DNA from: Sulfuriferula sp047300855
GTDB lineage: Bacteria; Pseudomonadota; Gammaproteobacteria; Burkholderiales; Sulfuriferulaceae
NCBI RefSeq assembly: GCF_047300855.1
Contig: NZ_CP170197.1
Span: forward strand, 3,224,001-3,288,000
Direction: 5' to 3'
Length of the DNA: 64,000 nucleotides
Shown: in pieces, positions 34,582 through 43,610 of the stretch
Position numbering within the stretch: the first letter of the stretch is position 1
Layout: each line of letters begins with the position of its first letter
Notes under the pieces: generated by a model
Database searches by the model: none
Told to the model about the DNA's origin: nothing
Seen by the model: the letters and a program-made list of their open reading frames with translations, nothing else
Position numbers and translations under genes: made by a program

Positions 34582-37293
34582 GTGCAACCCGACCTGATTA
34601 GCCAGACTGCCCAGCGCATCCTGGCGCAGCTGGCGGGTGATTTGCCCGATCTGTCGCGCGCCTGCGTTCTCGTCCCCAACTTCCACGCCGCGCGGCGTCT
34701 GGAACAGGCGCTCGCCGTGCAATGCGGCCTGCCGTATCTGATCCCGCCACGCATCACCACCTTCCCGGCCTTGGCCGCAACGCTGCCGGTCACCGCCGCG
34801 CTATTGCCGGACAGCCGCCGCGCCGCATTGCTGTATCAGGCCCTCAAGGCAAGCAGGCACTTCGATAGCGCCGATCTGTGGGGCGTGTGCGACGAGCTGT
34901 TGCGCCTGTTCGACGAACTCACCCTGCATGCAGTGCAGCTGCCCGACAGTCTGGCTGCGTTTACCGAGCAGTTGCGCGCCGCCTACCAGGCCAGGCGCGG
35001 GCGCGGGCTGGATTTTGAAGCGCGCCTGATCCACGAACTGTGGTACGCACTGGCAGCCGATGCCCACGGCGCGCAGGATGTCACCGCGCACTATACCTTG
35101 CAGCTGGCGGCACTGGCCGAAACCGCTGCCGGGCCGTTGTTCGTCGTAGGGCTGCCAGGCTACTCGCCACTGGAACAAACTTGCCTCGACCGCTATGCCG
35201 AGCGCCAGCCGCTGGTTTACCTCACTCCCAAAACCCACGGCGCGGTCCTCGATGCGCTCAGCACCGCGTGGCCTGCCGACGCGCACGCCCCGCCCATCAA
35301 ACAGCGCGCGCACGCCCTGCGCCACACCCAGTCCACCAGCCCGCTGACCGGGCGTCTCGCCTGCTTCGGCGCCGTCAGCCTGGAACAGGAAGCACAAGCC
35401 TGCGCTACCCAGGTGCGGCTGTGGCTGGCCGAAGGCAAACAACGCATCGCGGTCATCGTGCAGGACCGCCTCAGTGCACGCCGCGCCCGCGCCCTGCTGG
35501 AGCGCGCGCAAGTTCTGGTGGCCGACGAAACCGGTTGGACCCTCGCCACCACCGCCGCCAGCACCGTGCTAATGCGCTGGCTCGAAGCGCTCACTGGCGG
35601 GTTTCGCTTCGAGGACGTGCTCGACCTGCTGAAATCGCCTTACCTGCTGGCCGACCAGGACGCCGTCACGCGCGGCCAGGCGGCCTGGCAACTTGAATCC
35701 GCGCTGCGCCGCCACGGCCCGGCAGCCGGGCTGAACGGGCTCAAAACACGGGTGCGCAATCTCGCTGAACACAGCGCCGCGCTCGGTGCACTGGAACGCC
35801 TGCAGCAGGCAGCCGCGGTATTGCCGCCACGCACCGAGCTCACGCTGGCCGACTGGCTGGCGCGGCTCGCCAACAGTCTGAACGCGCTGGGTGCGCACGA
35901 GCGCTTGCTGCACGACGCGGCGGGTCAGCAAGTGCTGGCGCTGCTGGCGCGACGCGAACACGAACTGCTGCCCGACAGCGGGCGCTTTCAACTCGCTGAG
36001 TTCCGGCGCTGGCTGGCCGGTGAGCTGGAACGCGCGGTATTTGTCGACACCGGCATCGACAGCCCGGTGGTATTTACTCATCTGGCCGCCACGCGCCTGC
36101 GCGATTTCGACGCCGCGCTGATCCTCGGTGCCGACGCCGCCCGCCTGCCCGGCAATGCCGGCGCCTCGGTGTTTTTCAACCAGCGCGTGCGCCGTGAGCT
36201 GGGCCTGCCCACCCAGGACGACAGCCTGCGGCAGACCCAGTACGACCTGGTCCAGCTCATTGCCAATGTGGCGCACATCCGCGTGCTGTGGCGCGCCTGG
36301 CAGGATGGCGAGCGCAACCCGGTGAGTCCGTGGTTCGAGCGGCTGCAAACCCTGCACCAGTTGGCCTGGAATGACGACCTGGCCGACACCCGCCTCACCG
36401 CACTGCTGCCGCACGCCCAGCTCGCCGCGCCCGCGCCTGCGCCGCTGCCGGCCCCCACCCAGTTGCCGCGCCCGGCGCTCGACAGCGCGCAGGTCCCCGC
36501 CCGCATCAGCGTCAGTGCCTACAACAGCCTGCTGGCTTGCCCGTACCAGTATTTTTCGCGCCAGGTATTGCGCCTGAATGCGCTCGACGAAATCAGCAGC
36601 GAACTGGCAAAAGCCGACTACGGCCAGCTGGTGCATGCCATCCTGCACCGCTTCCACCAGACCCATCCGGTGGTCACCGGCACCCCGCCCGAGACGCTTG
36701 CAGCCGACCTGCTGCGGTTCACCGAAGAAGCCTTCGCGCCGGTGCTGGCGGACGACTACTTCGCCCACGCCTGGCAGCACCGGTGGGCGGCACAGATTCC
36801 GCATTACGTGGCATGGCAACTGGCGCGCGAGCAGGAAGGCTGGCGCTGGCAAGCCGGCGAGATCGATGCGACAAAAACCTTCGACCTCGACAACGGTCAG
36901 CACATCACCCTGTACGGACGGCTCGACCGCGTGGACAGCCTGCAGGCGAGCCGCGCCGTGCTCGACTACAAGACGGGGGGTACCGCCGGGCTCAAGGACA
37001 AAGCCCGAAACCCCGGCGAAGATACCCAGCTTCCCGCCTATGCCCTGCTGCTCGGCGAAGACGTCGGCCAGGCCGCGTTTGTTGCCCTCGACGGCGAACA
37101 AAAAATCGAAACCCTGGCGCTGGAAGCCGAGCCCGATGCCGCAGCCGATGCCACACGCGAACGGCTGGTGCGTATATTCGAACAACTGCATACCAGCGTG
37201 CCGCTACCCGCCCACGGGGCCGACAGCGCGTGCCAGTGGTGCGAAATGCGCGGGCTGTGCCGCAAGGATTATTGGCCGGAGGCGCAGTCATGA
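34582..37293 (+). CDS. AddB-like PD-(D/E)XK exonuclease subunit (TIGR03623 type)
   Basis: The 903-residue protein resembles the betaproteobacterial family annotated as probable DNA repair protein (TIGR03623). It has no intact Walker A, like AddB. The C-terminal third is a RecB-family nuclease: GQLVHAILHRF and ITLYGRLDRVDSL, then VLDYKTGG with the catalytic Asp and Lys. Cys653 (LACPYQYF) plus Cys884, Cys887 and Cys893 form the four-cysteine iron-sulfur clamp of AddB-type nucleases. It should pair with the AddA-like helicase encoded directly after, processing DNA ends for recombination. The start is a GTG at 34582, since no ATG fits better. No recBCD is in the window. Confidence 0.85.
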   Translation: MQPDLISQTAQRILAQLAGDLPDLSRACVLVPNFHAARRLEQALAVQCGLPYLIPPRITTFPALAATLPVTAALLPDSRRAALLYQALKASRHFDSADLWGVCDELLRLFDELTLHAVQLPDSLAAFTEQLRAAYQARRGRGLDFEARLIHELWYALAADAHGAQDVTAHYTLQLAALAETAAGPLFVVGLPGYSPLEQTCLDRYAERQPLVYLTPKTHGAVLDALSTAWPADAHAPPIKQRAHALRHTQSTSPLTGRLACFGAVSLEQEAQACATQVRLWLAEGKQRIAVIVQDRLSARRARALLERAQVLVADETGWTLATTAASTVLMRWLEALTGGFRFEDVLDLLKSPYLLADQDAVTRGQAAWQLESALRRHGPAAGLNGLKTRVRNLAEHSAALGALERLQQAAAVLPPRTELTLADWLARLANSLNALGAHERLLHDAAGQQVLALLARREHELLPDSGRFQLAEFRRWLAGELERAVFVDTGIDSPVVFTHLAATRLRDFDAALILGADAARLPGNAGASVFFNQRVRRELGLPTQDDSLRQTQYDLVQLIANVAHIRVLWRAWQDGERNPVSPWFERLQTLHQLAWNDDLADTRLTALLPHAQLAAPAPAPLPAPTQLPRPALDSAQVPARISVSAYNSLLACPYQYFSRQVLRLNALDEISSELAKADYGQLVHAILHRFHQTHPVVTGTPPETLAADLLRFTEEAFAPVLADDYFAHAWQHRWAAQIPHYVAWQLAREQEGWRWQAGEIDATKTFDLDNGQHITLYGRLDRVDSLQASRAVLDYKTGGTAGLKDKARNPGEDTQLPAYALLLGEDVGQAAFVALDGEQKIETLALEAEPDAAADATRERLVRIFEQLHTSVPLPAHGADSACQWCEMRGLCRKDYWPEAQS

Positions 37294-40200
37294 CCCCCGC
37301 CGAATTCAACCGCGCCGCGCTCGATCCCGGACAGGCTGTCGTGGTCGAGGCGTGCGCCGGCAGCGGCAAGACCTGGCTGCTGGTGTCGCGCATGGTGCGG
37401 CTGTTGCTGGACGGGGTGCCGGCGTCGGAGATTCTGGCGATTACCTTTACGCGCAAGGCGGCACGCGAGATGCGCGCGCGGCTGGATGACTGGCTGCGTT
37501 TCATGGCAACGGCGGAAGACGACTCAGTGCGCGCTTTTCTGGCTGAACGCGCAGTGCCGCCAGAGGCAATCGAAGCCTTGCTGCCGCGCGCGCGCGGCCT
37601 GTTCGAAGCGGTACTCAGCGCACAGCCGGGCATCACCATCAGCACCTTCCATGCGTGGTTCCTGACGGTCATCGAACGCGCCCCGCTGGAGGCGGGGCTG
37701 GCCGGTTTCACGCTGGCCGAGCAGACGCACGAGCTGGAAGCCGAAGCCTGGGAAGCGCTGGCTGACGATCTGGCGCGCGCGCCGGCCGCACCGCTGGCCG
37801 TGGCCATGCAAAGCCTGCTGGCCGATATCGGCCTGTACAACACCCGCGCACTGTTGTCGGCATTCCTGGCGCGGCGCGGCGAGTGGTGGGCGTTTACCGA
37901 AGAGCAGCCAGACCGCGCCGCCTACGCCGTGGCGCAACTGGAAGCGGCCCTGCCGGTCGCGCCCGACGCCGATGTGGCGGGCGATCTGCTAGGTGATACA
38001 AGTTGGGTAGCCCTAGTTTGGGAGTATCTGTCTTTACTGGGGAAAAATACCCCTACCACGATCAAAATGGCGCAAGCAGCTGAAGCCGCACTTTCAGCCG
38101 TTATCCCGGATAACGAACGTTTTGAGGCTTTGTGCTTAGCAATATTGACCAAAAGTGGTGGCATCGACGGGCGAATCAAAACCAGTAAAACTCAGGCTGA
38201 ACGGCTGGGTGCGGCAATCGAAGTCCGGATGTTGGAACTGCACCAAACCATCGGCACGCGCCTGATGGCTGCACAGGCCGCACGCCAGGCACAACGCGTG
38301 TACCAGTTCAACTGCCGGGCATTGCAACTCGGCGACGCGCTGCTGGAGCAATATCAGGCACTCAAGCACGCGCGCCGGGTACTGGATTTCGCCGATGTGG
38401 AATGGCAAGTCGCCCAACTGCTCGGTGATTCGGATCAGGCCGAATATCTGCAATACAAGCTCGACGCGCGTTACCGGCACATCTTGCTGGACGAGTTCCA
38501 GGACACCAACCCGCTGCAATGGCGCGTGCTGCAAAGCTGGTTCGCTGCCGCAGAACAGGCCGACCGCATGCCCACGGTATTTCTGGTAGGCGACCCCAAG
38601 CAGTCGATTTACCGGTTTCGCGGTGCCGAGGCGCAGCTGTTCGAGCTGGCCGGCAACTACCTGAAGGCGCGCGGTGCGGCCTACCTCACCCAGTCCACCA
38701 CGCGCCGCAGTGCGCCCCCCGTGGTAACGGTTGTGAACCGGACCTTCGCCGCAGTGGAACATGAATACACGCTGTTCAAACCGCACGCTGCGCACGATGC
38801 GCAGCGCTCCGGCCGGGTCGAGGTGTTGCCGCTGGCGCAGCCGCCGGAGCAAGTCATGGTCGAGCACGGCTACCGCAATCCGCTCACCACGCCCTACAGC
38901 GATACCGACACCCAAATGCGCGAGCTGGAAGCGCAGCAACTAGCGCAGCGCCTGAACCAGATCGTCGGTCATTGGCTGATCGACGACGAAAAAACCGGGC
39001 CGCGCCATGCCGAATACCGCGACGTGATGATCCTGGTGCGCAGCCGCACCCACCTGCCGGTATACGAGCGCGCGCTCAAGGCAGCGCATATTCCGTTTGC
39101 CACTACGCGCCGCGGCGGACTGCTGGAAGCGCTGGAAGTGGGCGATTTATTGAGCCTGCTGGCGTTCCTGGTCACCCCTGACGCCGACCTGCACCTGGCG
39201 CGCGTGCTGCGTTCGCCGCTATTCGACTGCGCCGACAGCGATTTGCTGGCGCTGGCCAGCGCCGAAGGCAATACCTGGTGGCAGCGTCTGCGCGCACTCG
39301 CCGGCCATGCGCACGCCAGCCCGGCATTGCAGCGCGCCGCGCCGCTGCTGGCCGACTGGCACAGCCGGGCCGGACGCCTGCCGGTGCACGACTTGCTCGA
39401 CACGATCTACTTTACCGGCGAAGTGCAGGCACGCTATGCCGCCGCCGCGCCCACCGCCCTGATTCCCGGCATCCACGCCAATCTGGACGCGCTGCTGGAA
39501 CTGGCGCTGGCTATCGAAGGCGGGCGTTACCCGAGCCTGCCGCGCTTTTTGCACGAAGTTGATCTGCTGCAGCAAACCGGCAACGACGCCAGCCCGGATG
39601 AAGGCAAAACCGCGCAGCTCGACAATGCCGTCACCCTGCACACCATCCACGGCGCCAAAGGGCTGGAAGCACCCATCGTCTGGCTGCTCGACGCCGGCGC
39701 ACGCAAAACCCGGGCCGATGCCTATACCGTGCTCACCGACTGGACGCCGGGCGCGGTGCAACCGGCGCATTTTTCGCTGTATGGCGATAAAACCCTGCGC
39801 GCTTCGTTCCAGGCAGATTTTTTCGACGCCGAGGCGCGCCATGCGCGGCGCGAGAATTTCAATCTGCTGTACGTCGCGATGACCCGCGCGCGCCAGGCGC
39901 TCATCGTCAGCGGCGCCGCCAGCAAGTCGCAAAACGACAACTGGCACGGCCAGATTCTGAGCGCCCTGCGCACCGATGCCGACGCTGAAAGCGCCAGCTC
40001 TGGCGCCGATCTCGACGCACCGGCGCCTGCGTCAACGCCAGTCGCGCCACCATCCGTCACACGCGCCGCCCTGCCACCCGGCCTCAACCAGCCGCAGCCC
40101 ACCGGGCGCCGCATCGCACCGGTGAGCAGCAGCGAGATCAGCTACGGCATCGTGCTGCACGCCATTCTGGAACGCATCACCCCACCTGCCAGCGCACCGG

Positions 40201-40574
40201 TCGCTGCCGACCTGAAAACGGAACTGGGCAACCCGGTGGAATTCGACAGCGCCTGGCAACACGCCCAGCGCCTGCTCGACACACCGTTGCTGGCGCGCTT
40301 TTTTGACCCGGCCCAATATCGTTTTGCGCACAATGAACTTGCGTATCTGAACGCCGACGGCGAGGCGCGGCGTATCGACCGCGTGGTCGGTCTGGCGGAC
40401 GCTGTCTGGGTGCTGGATTACAAATCCGGCAACGATGCCAGCGCCGCGCAACTCGCCACCCGCCACCGTGCCCAGCTGGAGGACTACCGCAGCGCGATCC
40501 GCCATCTCCATCCCGGCCAGCCAGTGCGCTGCGCAGTGATTGCAGCCGATGGCCGGCTGATCGAGATTGAATAG
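37290..40574 (+). CDS. AddA-like UvrD helicase-nuclease
   Basis: This 1094-residue protein has the UvrD/AddA architecture. Walker A is ACAGSGKT at 21-28; motif Ia is ITFTRKAAREM; motif II is ILLDEFQDTNPLQW; DPKQSIYRFRGAE follows as motif III. TIHGAKGLEAPIVWLLDAG and LLYVAMTRARQAL are motifs V and VI. The C-terminal end has a RecB-type nuclease (GIVLHAILERI, RIDRVVGL, WVLDYKSGN). With the AddB-like subunit it should unwind and degrade double-strand ends until a recombination hotspot. Its ATG overlaps the preceding stop (ATGA). A 220-bp stretch at about 37985-38205 is strikingly AT-richer than the rest. A longer frame upstream is only read-through of the partner gene. Confidence 0.9.
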   Translation: MTPAEFNRAALDPGQAVVVEACAGSGKTWLLVSRMVRLLLDGVPASEILAITFTRKAAREMRARLDDWLRFMATAEDDSVRAFLAERAVPPEAIEALLPRARGLFEAVLSAQPGITISTFHAWFLTVIERAPLEAGLAGFTLAEQTHELEAEAWEALADDLARAPAAPLAVAMQSLLADIGLYNTRALLSAFLARRGEWWAFTEEQPDRAAYAVAQLEAALPVAPDADVAGDLLGDTSWVALVWEYLSLLGKNTPTTIKMAQAAEAALSAVIPDNERFEALCLAILTKSGGIDGRIKTSKTQAERLGAAIEVRMLELHQTIGTRLMAAQAARQAQRVYQFNCRALQLGDALLEQYQALKHARRVLDFADVEWQVAQLLGDSDQAEYLQYKLDARYRHILLDEFQDTNPLQWRVLQSWFAAAEQADRMPTVFLVGDPKQSIYRFRGAEAQLFELAGNYLKARGAAYLTQSTTRRSAPPVVTVVNRTFAAVEHEYTLFKPHAAHDAQRSGRVEVLPLAQPPEQVMVEHGYRNPLTTPYSDTDTQMRELEAQQLAQRLNQIVGHWLIDDEKTGPRHAEYRDVMILVRSRTHLPVYERALKAAHIPFATTRRGGLLEALEVGDLLSLLAFLVTPDADLHLARVLRSPLFDCADSDLLALASAEGNTWWQRLRALAGHAHASPALQRAAPLLADWHSRAGRLPVHDLLDTIYFTGEVQARYAAAAPTALIPGIHANLDALLELALAIEGGRYPSLPRFLHEVDLLQQTGNDASPDEGKTAQLDNAVTLHTIHGAKGLEAPIVWLLDAGARKTRADAYTVLTDWTPGAVQPAHFSLYGDKTLRASFQADFFDAEARHARRENFNLLYVAMTRARQALIVSGAASKSQNDNWHGQILSALRTDADAESASSGADLDAPAPASTPVAPPSVTRAALPPGLNQPQPTGRRIAPVSSSEISYGIVLHAILERITPPASAPVAADLKTELGNPVEFDSAWQHAQRLLDTPLLARFFDPAQYRFAHNELAYLNADGEARRIDRVVGLADAVWVLDYKSGNDASAAQLATRHRAQLEDYRSAIRHLHPGQPVRCAVIAADGRLIEIE

Positions 40575-40624
40575 ACGCGGCTGTTCTCTATACTGGAGAG
40601 TGGACTCCTACACAAGGAACGATC

Positions 40625-40879
40625 ATGTTAGCCAGCTTTCTCAACGAATATCGCAGCCTTCCCGTCAGCAACCCCGGCAACAAAGTGGTGTCCTGGCATG
40701 TGTTCCGCACCGTCAGCGAAGCCGAGGAGTACACCGACAGCATCAGGCTGGGAGACGGCCAGCACATCGTCGGCGGCATGGATTCCGACAGTGTCGGCAA
40801 ATTATGGTGGGTAGGCGTGGAAGTGGATGATATCGGGCACTGGGGCAATCCGGCCGCGGTGAACAAGCACGCCGAATGA
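40625..40879 (+). CDS. small protein of unknown function
   Basis: The 84-residue frame starts MLASFLNEYRSLPVSN, with AAGGAACG before it, and overlaps the start of the next gene by four bases (ATGA at 40876-40879). It has no signal peptide or membrane helix and contains several Trp and Asp residues (LWWVGVEVDDIGHWGN). I recognise no domain. The translational overlap with the dioxygenase-like gene suggests a shared message. A short frame extending to 40830 in another reading is not supported. Confidence 0.6.
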   Translation: MLASFLNEYRSLPVSNPGNKVVSWHVFRTVSEAEEYTDSIRLGDGQHIVGGMDSDSVGKLWWVGVEVDDIGHWGNPAAVNKHAE

Positions 40880-41682
40880 ACGCAGGCAACGCCCCCATGC
40901 CGGCGCTATTTGTCGGCCACGGCAACCCGCTGAATGCGCTGGTGCACAACGGCTATACCGAGGCGTGGCGCCAGTTCGGCCAGCGCATTCCACGCCCCAA
41001 CGCCATCCTGGTCGTCTCCGCACACTGGTACACGCGCGGCACTGCCGTCACCGCCATGGCGCAGCCGCCCACGCTGCACGACTTCGGCGGCTTTCCGCAA
41101 GCGCTGTTCGACATCCAATACCCGGCACCGGGTGCACCCGCGCTGGCCGGGCAGATACGCGACTTGCTGGCTCCGCTGGAGGTGCGGCTCGACCGCAACT
41201 GGGGTCTGGATCATGGCGCCTGGTCGGTGCTGGTGCACATATTTCCTGATGCCGATGTGCCGGTGGTGCAACTCGCCCTGGACGCCACGCAACCCGCCCG
41301 CTTTCACTACGAACTTGGCCAGCGCCTGCGCCCGTTGCGCGATCAGGGCGTGCTCATCCTGGGCAGCGGCAACGTGGTGCACAATCTGCACCGCGCGCAC
41401 TGGGATGAACACGCCCTGCCCTACGACTGGGCTGTGGATTTCAACCAGCAAGTGCGCGACCTGCTGTTGCGCGGGGAGCATGAGCCCTTGATCGGGTATG
41501 AGCAGTTCGGCGCAGCCGCCGACCTCTCCGTGCCCACGCCCGAGCATTATTTGCCGCTGCTGTATGTCATCGGCGCGCAAAGCGCAGACGAACGCGCGTC
41601 AATTCTGGTAGATGATATCGCCATGGGTTCGATCAGCATGTTGTCGGTGGTGATCGGCGCTATCGATGCCGCATCCGGGTAG
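40876..41682 (+). CDS. extradiol dioxygenase-like protein, YgiD/LigB type
   Basis: The 268-residue protein belongs to the class III extradiol dioxygenase superfamily (LigB fold, DODA/YgiD branch). N-terminal PALFVGHGNPLNAL and VVSAHWYTRG carry the two metal-binding His. GLDHGAWSVLVHIFPDADVPV and GSGNVVHNLHR hold further conserved His residues. Members use non-heme Fe(II) or Zn(II), and the E. coli homologue acts on 4,5-DOPA. The physiological substrate here is not known. It follows a small unknown gene with a four-base overlap. The IS1182-type element starts about 140 bp after its stop. Confidence 0.9.
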   Translation: MNAGNAPMPALFVGHGNPLNALVHNGYTEAWRQFGQRIPRPNAILVVSAHWYTRGTAVTAMAQPPTLHDFGGFPQALFDIQYPAPGAPALAGQIRDLLAPLEVRLDRNWGLDHGAWSVLVHIFPDADVPVVQLALDATQPARFHYELGQRLRPLRDQGVLILGSGNVVHNLHRAHWDEHALPYDWAVDFNQQVRDLLLRGEHEPLIGYEQFGAAADLSVPTPEHYLPLLYVIGAQSADERASILVDDIAMGSISMLSVVIGAIDAASG

Positions 41683-41819
41683 TGCGCACTAAAAAAAGGC
41701 AGAGATGGGCGGCCCGCTACCCTTATTTACAGTCACTAAAGGTCAGTGATGTAGCATGAGCAGACCTTCGAAGTGCTTTATGCGGAAGTCTGGTAGCCGA
41801 TCATAAGCAGCCGGCAACG

Positions 41820-41837
41820 AAGCTGTATAAAAACCCC
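41820..41837 (+). repeat. left terminal inverted repeat of IS
   Basis: The 18-bp outer end of the IS1182-type element. It matches the right end perfectly in reverse complement. Confidence 0.85.
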
Positions 41838-41904
41838 ATTCTGCCCTGAACGATTCACCCGGACAAGGTCGAAGAAATAATCGCGATAACCACAGGAAAT
41901 GCAC

Positions 41905-43419
41905 ATGGCCCGCTACAAGATCATTGATCGCAGTCCGCGATTTCTACCGGTGGTGTTGGATGCGCAATTGATGAGCGGCAGCTTCGAATACGCCTTGGAC
42001 TACCTGATCGACCACGAGCTCGATCTTGGCGCCCTGGATCGCCGCTACCGCAACGACGACACCGGCAGCACCGCCTACGACCCCCGCGTCCTACTCAAGA
42101 TCATCCTGCTCGCCTACAGCCGCGGCATGATCAGCAGCCGCAATATAGAGCGCGCCTGCCGCGAGAATGTCCTGTTTATGGCCATCTCCGGCGATTGCGC
42201 CCCGCAATTCACCACCCTGGCCAAATTCGTGCGCGAACTGCGCAGCGAAATCACCGAGCTGTTCACCCAAGTGCTCCTGACCTGTGATGCGCAAGGCTTG
42301 ATCGGTCGCCAGATGTTTGCCATCGACGGCGTCAAGCTGCCCAGCAATGCCGCCAAGAAACGCAGTGGCACCCACGCCGAGCTGGCACGCCAAGCTGAGC
42401 GTATGGAAGCCGCAGTGGCCACGATCCTCACCACGCACCAAAGCCGCGATGAAACCAACGCAGTCGAGGACAACGAGCTTGATGTGCAACGCACCCAGAA
42501 ACTCGCCACTGAAGCCGCGCGCATCCGCGCCTTTCTGGCCAAGCATAAGGAACGCCGCTCGCGTAAAGGCGCGATTCGTAAAAGCAACACGACGGACAAT
42601 GACAGCGCCAAAATGGCCACCTCCAAAGGCGTGATCCAAGGCTTCACCGGTGTTGCCGCCGTCGACAGCCAACATCAAATCATTGTGGCCGCCACCGCCC
42701 TGGGCTCGGGTAGCGAGCAAGAAATCCTGCTGCCGATGATAGAGCGAACCCAGCCTTATCGCACGGCGCAAACCCTGATTACGGCGGATGCGGGCTACCA
42801 CTCCGAAGCCAACCTCAAGCAATTGCACGAGCAAGGTATTCCGGCATTGATTGCCGATGGCTTGATGCGTAAGCGCGATCCGCGCTTAGTGGCTCAAGCC
42901 AGCCACCAGACCAAACCGCACCCTTTGCACGACAAGCGCCCACCCAAGCCGGACGGCAAGTTTCAACCTAAAGACTTCGACTACGACCCCGTCGCACAAA
43001 CCTGCATCTGCCCTGCCGGGCAATCGCTCTACTCCAGCGGAAGTCATTGCACCACCCATGGCCGCACGCATCACAAGTTTCAGGGGAGCCAACGCAGTTG
43101 TGGGCCTTGCGACTTGCGTCAACGCTGCTTACGCCACCCCGAGAGAACGCGCACACGCCAAGTGGCGTTCTTCCAGAAACAGCAAGCCTCGCCGCTGCCC
43201 CACACCGAGCGCATGAAACAAGCGATTGATAGCGCCGAAGGACGTAAACGCTATGGGCAAAGAATGGTCACGGTGGAACCGGTGTTTGGCAACCTGCGCA
43301 GCAACAAGCGACTCGATCGTTTCACGCTGCGCGGTCAGGAGAAGGTGAATACGCAATGGCATCTCTTCTGTTTGGTGCACAACATCGAGAAGCTGGCGCA
43401 TCACGGCTATGGGCGGTAG
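41905..43419 (+). CDS. IS1182-family transposase
   Basis: The 504-residue transposase has a DDE core of the IS1182 (IS4-superfamily) type. Catalytic Asp in MFAIDGVKLPSNAAK, a second Asp in TLITADAGYHSEAN and a Glu in RMVTVEPVFGNLRSNK are at the expected spacing. The N-terminal half has DUF772-like YDPRVLLKIILLAYSRGMIS. A Cys-rich insert (CICPAGQ, CGPCDLRQRC) is typical of the family and may bind zinc. The ATG at 41905 follows AGGAAATGCAC; another in-frame ATG lies six bases earlier. No frameshift or stop is seen, so it is likely functional. Confidence 0.95.
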   Translation: MARYKIIDRSPRFLPVVLDAQLMSGSFEYALDYLIDHELDLGALDRRYRNDDTGSTAYDPRVLLKIILLAYSRGMISSRNIERACRENVLFMAISGDCAPQFTTLAKFVRELRSEITELFTQVLLTCDAQGLIGRQMFAIDGVKLPSNAAKKRSGTHAELARQAERMEAAVATILTTHQSRDETNAVEDNELDVQRTQKLATEAARIRAFLAKHKERRSRKGAIRKSNTTDNDSAKMATSKGVIQGFTGVAAVDSQHQIIVAATALGSGSEQEILLPMIERTQPYRTAQTLITADAGYHSEANLKQLHEQGIPALIADGLMRKRDPRLVAQASHQTKPHPLHDKRPPKPDGKFQPKDFDYDPVAQTCICPAGQSLYSSGSHCTTHGRTHHKFQGSQRSCGPCDLRQRCLRHPERTRTRQVAFFQKQQASPLPHTERMKQAIDSAEGRKRYGQRMVTVEPVFGNLRSNKRLDRFTLRGQEKVNTQWHLFCLVHNIEKLAHHGYGR

Positions 43420-43566
43420 CCAACGATAGAAGGGGCATCATGCCCGCTATTCTGTAAGTCGAGTGGGTCAGTCGACCGCATTCTCTGAAGTGAAAATCAC
43501 AAAACTATTTGTGTGCTGGCGCGGAATCGCTGCGGCGAGAAAATTCGCCTCAAAGAAATCTGAAAA

Positions 43567-43584
43567 GGGGTTTTTATACAGCTT
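43567..43584 (-). repeat. right terminal inverted repeat of IS
   Basis: The 18-bp right end of the element, reverse complement of the left end at 41820-41837. The HEPN-like gene ends 27 bp beyond it. Confidence 0.85.
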
Positions 43585-43610
43585 GAACGTCAAAGATCAG
43601 CGGCGGCCAT

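Larger units (their letters stand above)
41820..43584. mobile_element. IS1182-family insertion sequence, complete
   Basis: The 1765-bp element has 18-bp perfect terminal inverted repeats: AAGCTGTATAAAAACCCC at 41820-41837 and its reverse complement at 43567-43584. A single complete transposase gene lies inside. Flanks are AACG on the left and GAACG on the right, so a short target duplication is possible but not clear. The element size fits the family, and with all parts intact it may still move. It lies between the extradiol dioxygenase gene and the HEPN-like gene. Confidence 0.88.

Noticed and set aside
35569..37191. 540-residue minus-strand frame within the AddB-like gene
   Set aside because: Antisense shadow without motifs.
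36537..37289. 250-codon upstream extension of the AddA-like gene
   Set aside because: It overlaps the AddB-like nuclease in another frame, is Arg/Pro-rich nonsense, and the family start MTPAEFNRAALDPGQ lies at 37290.
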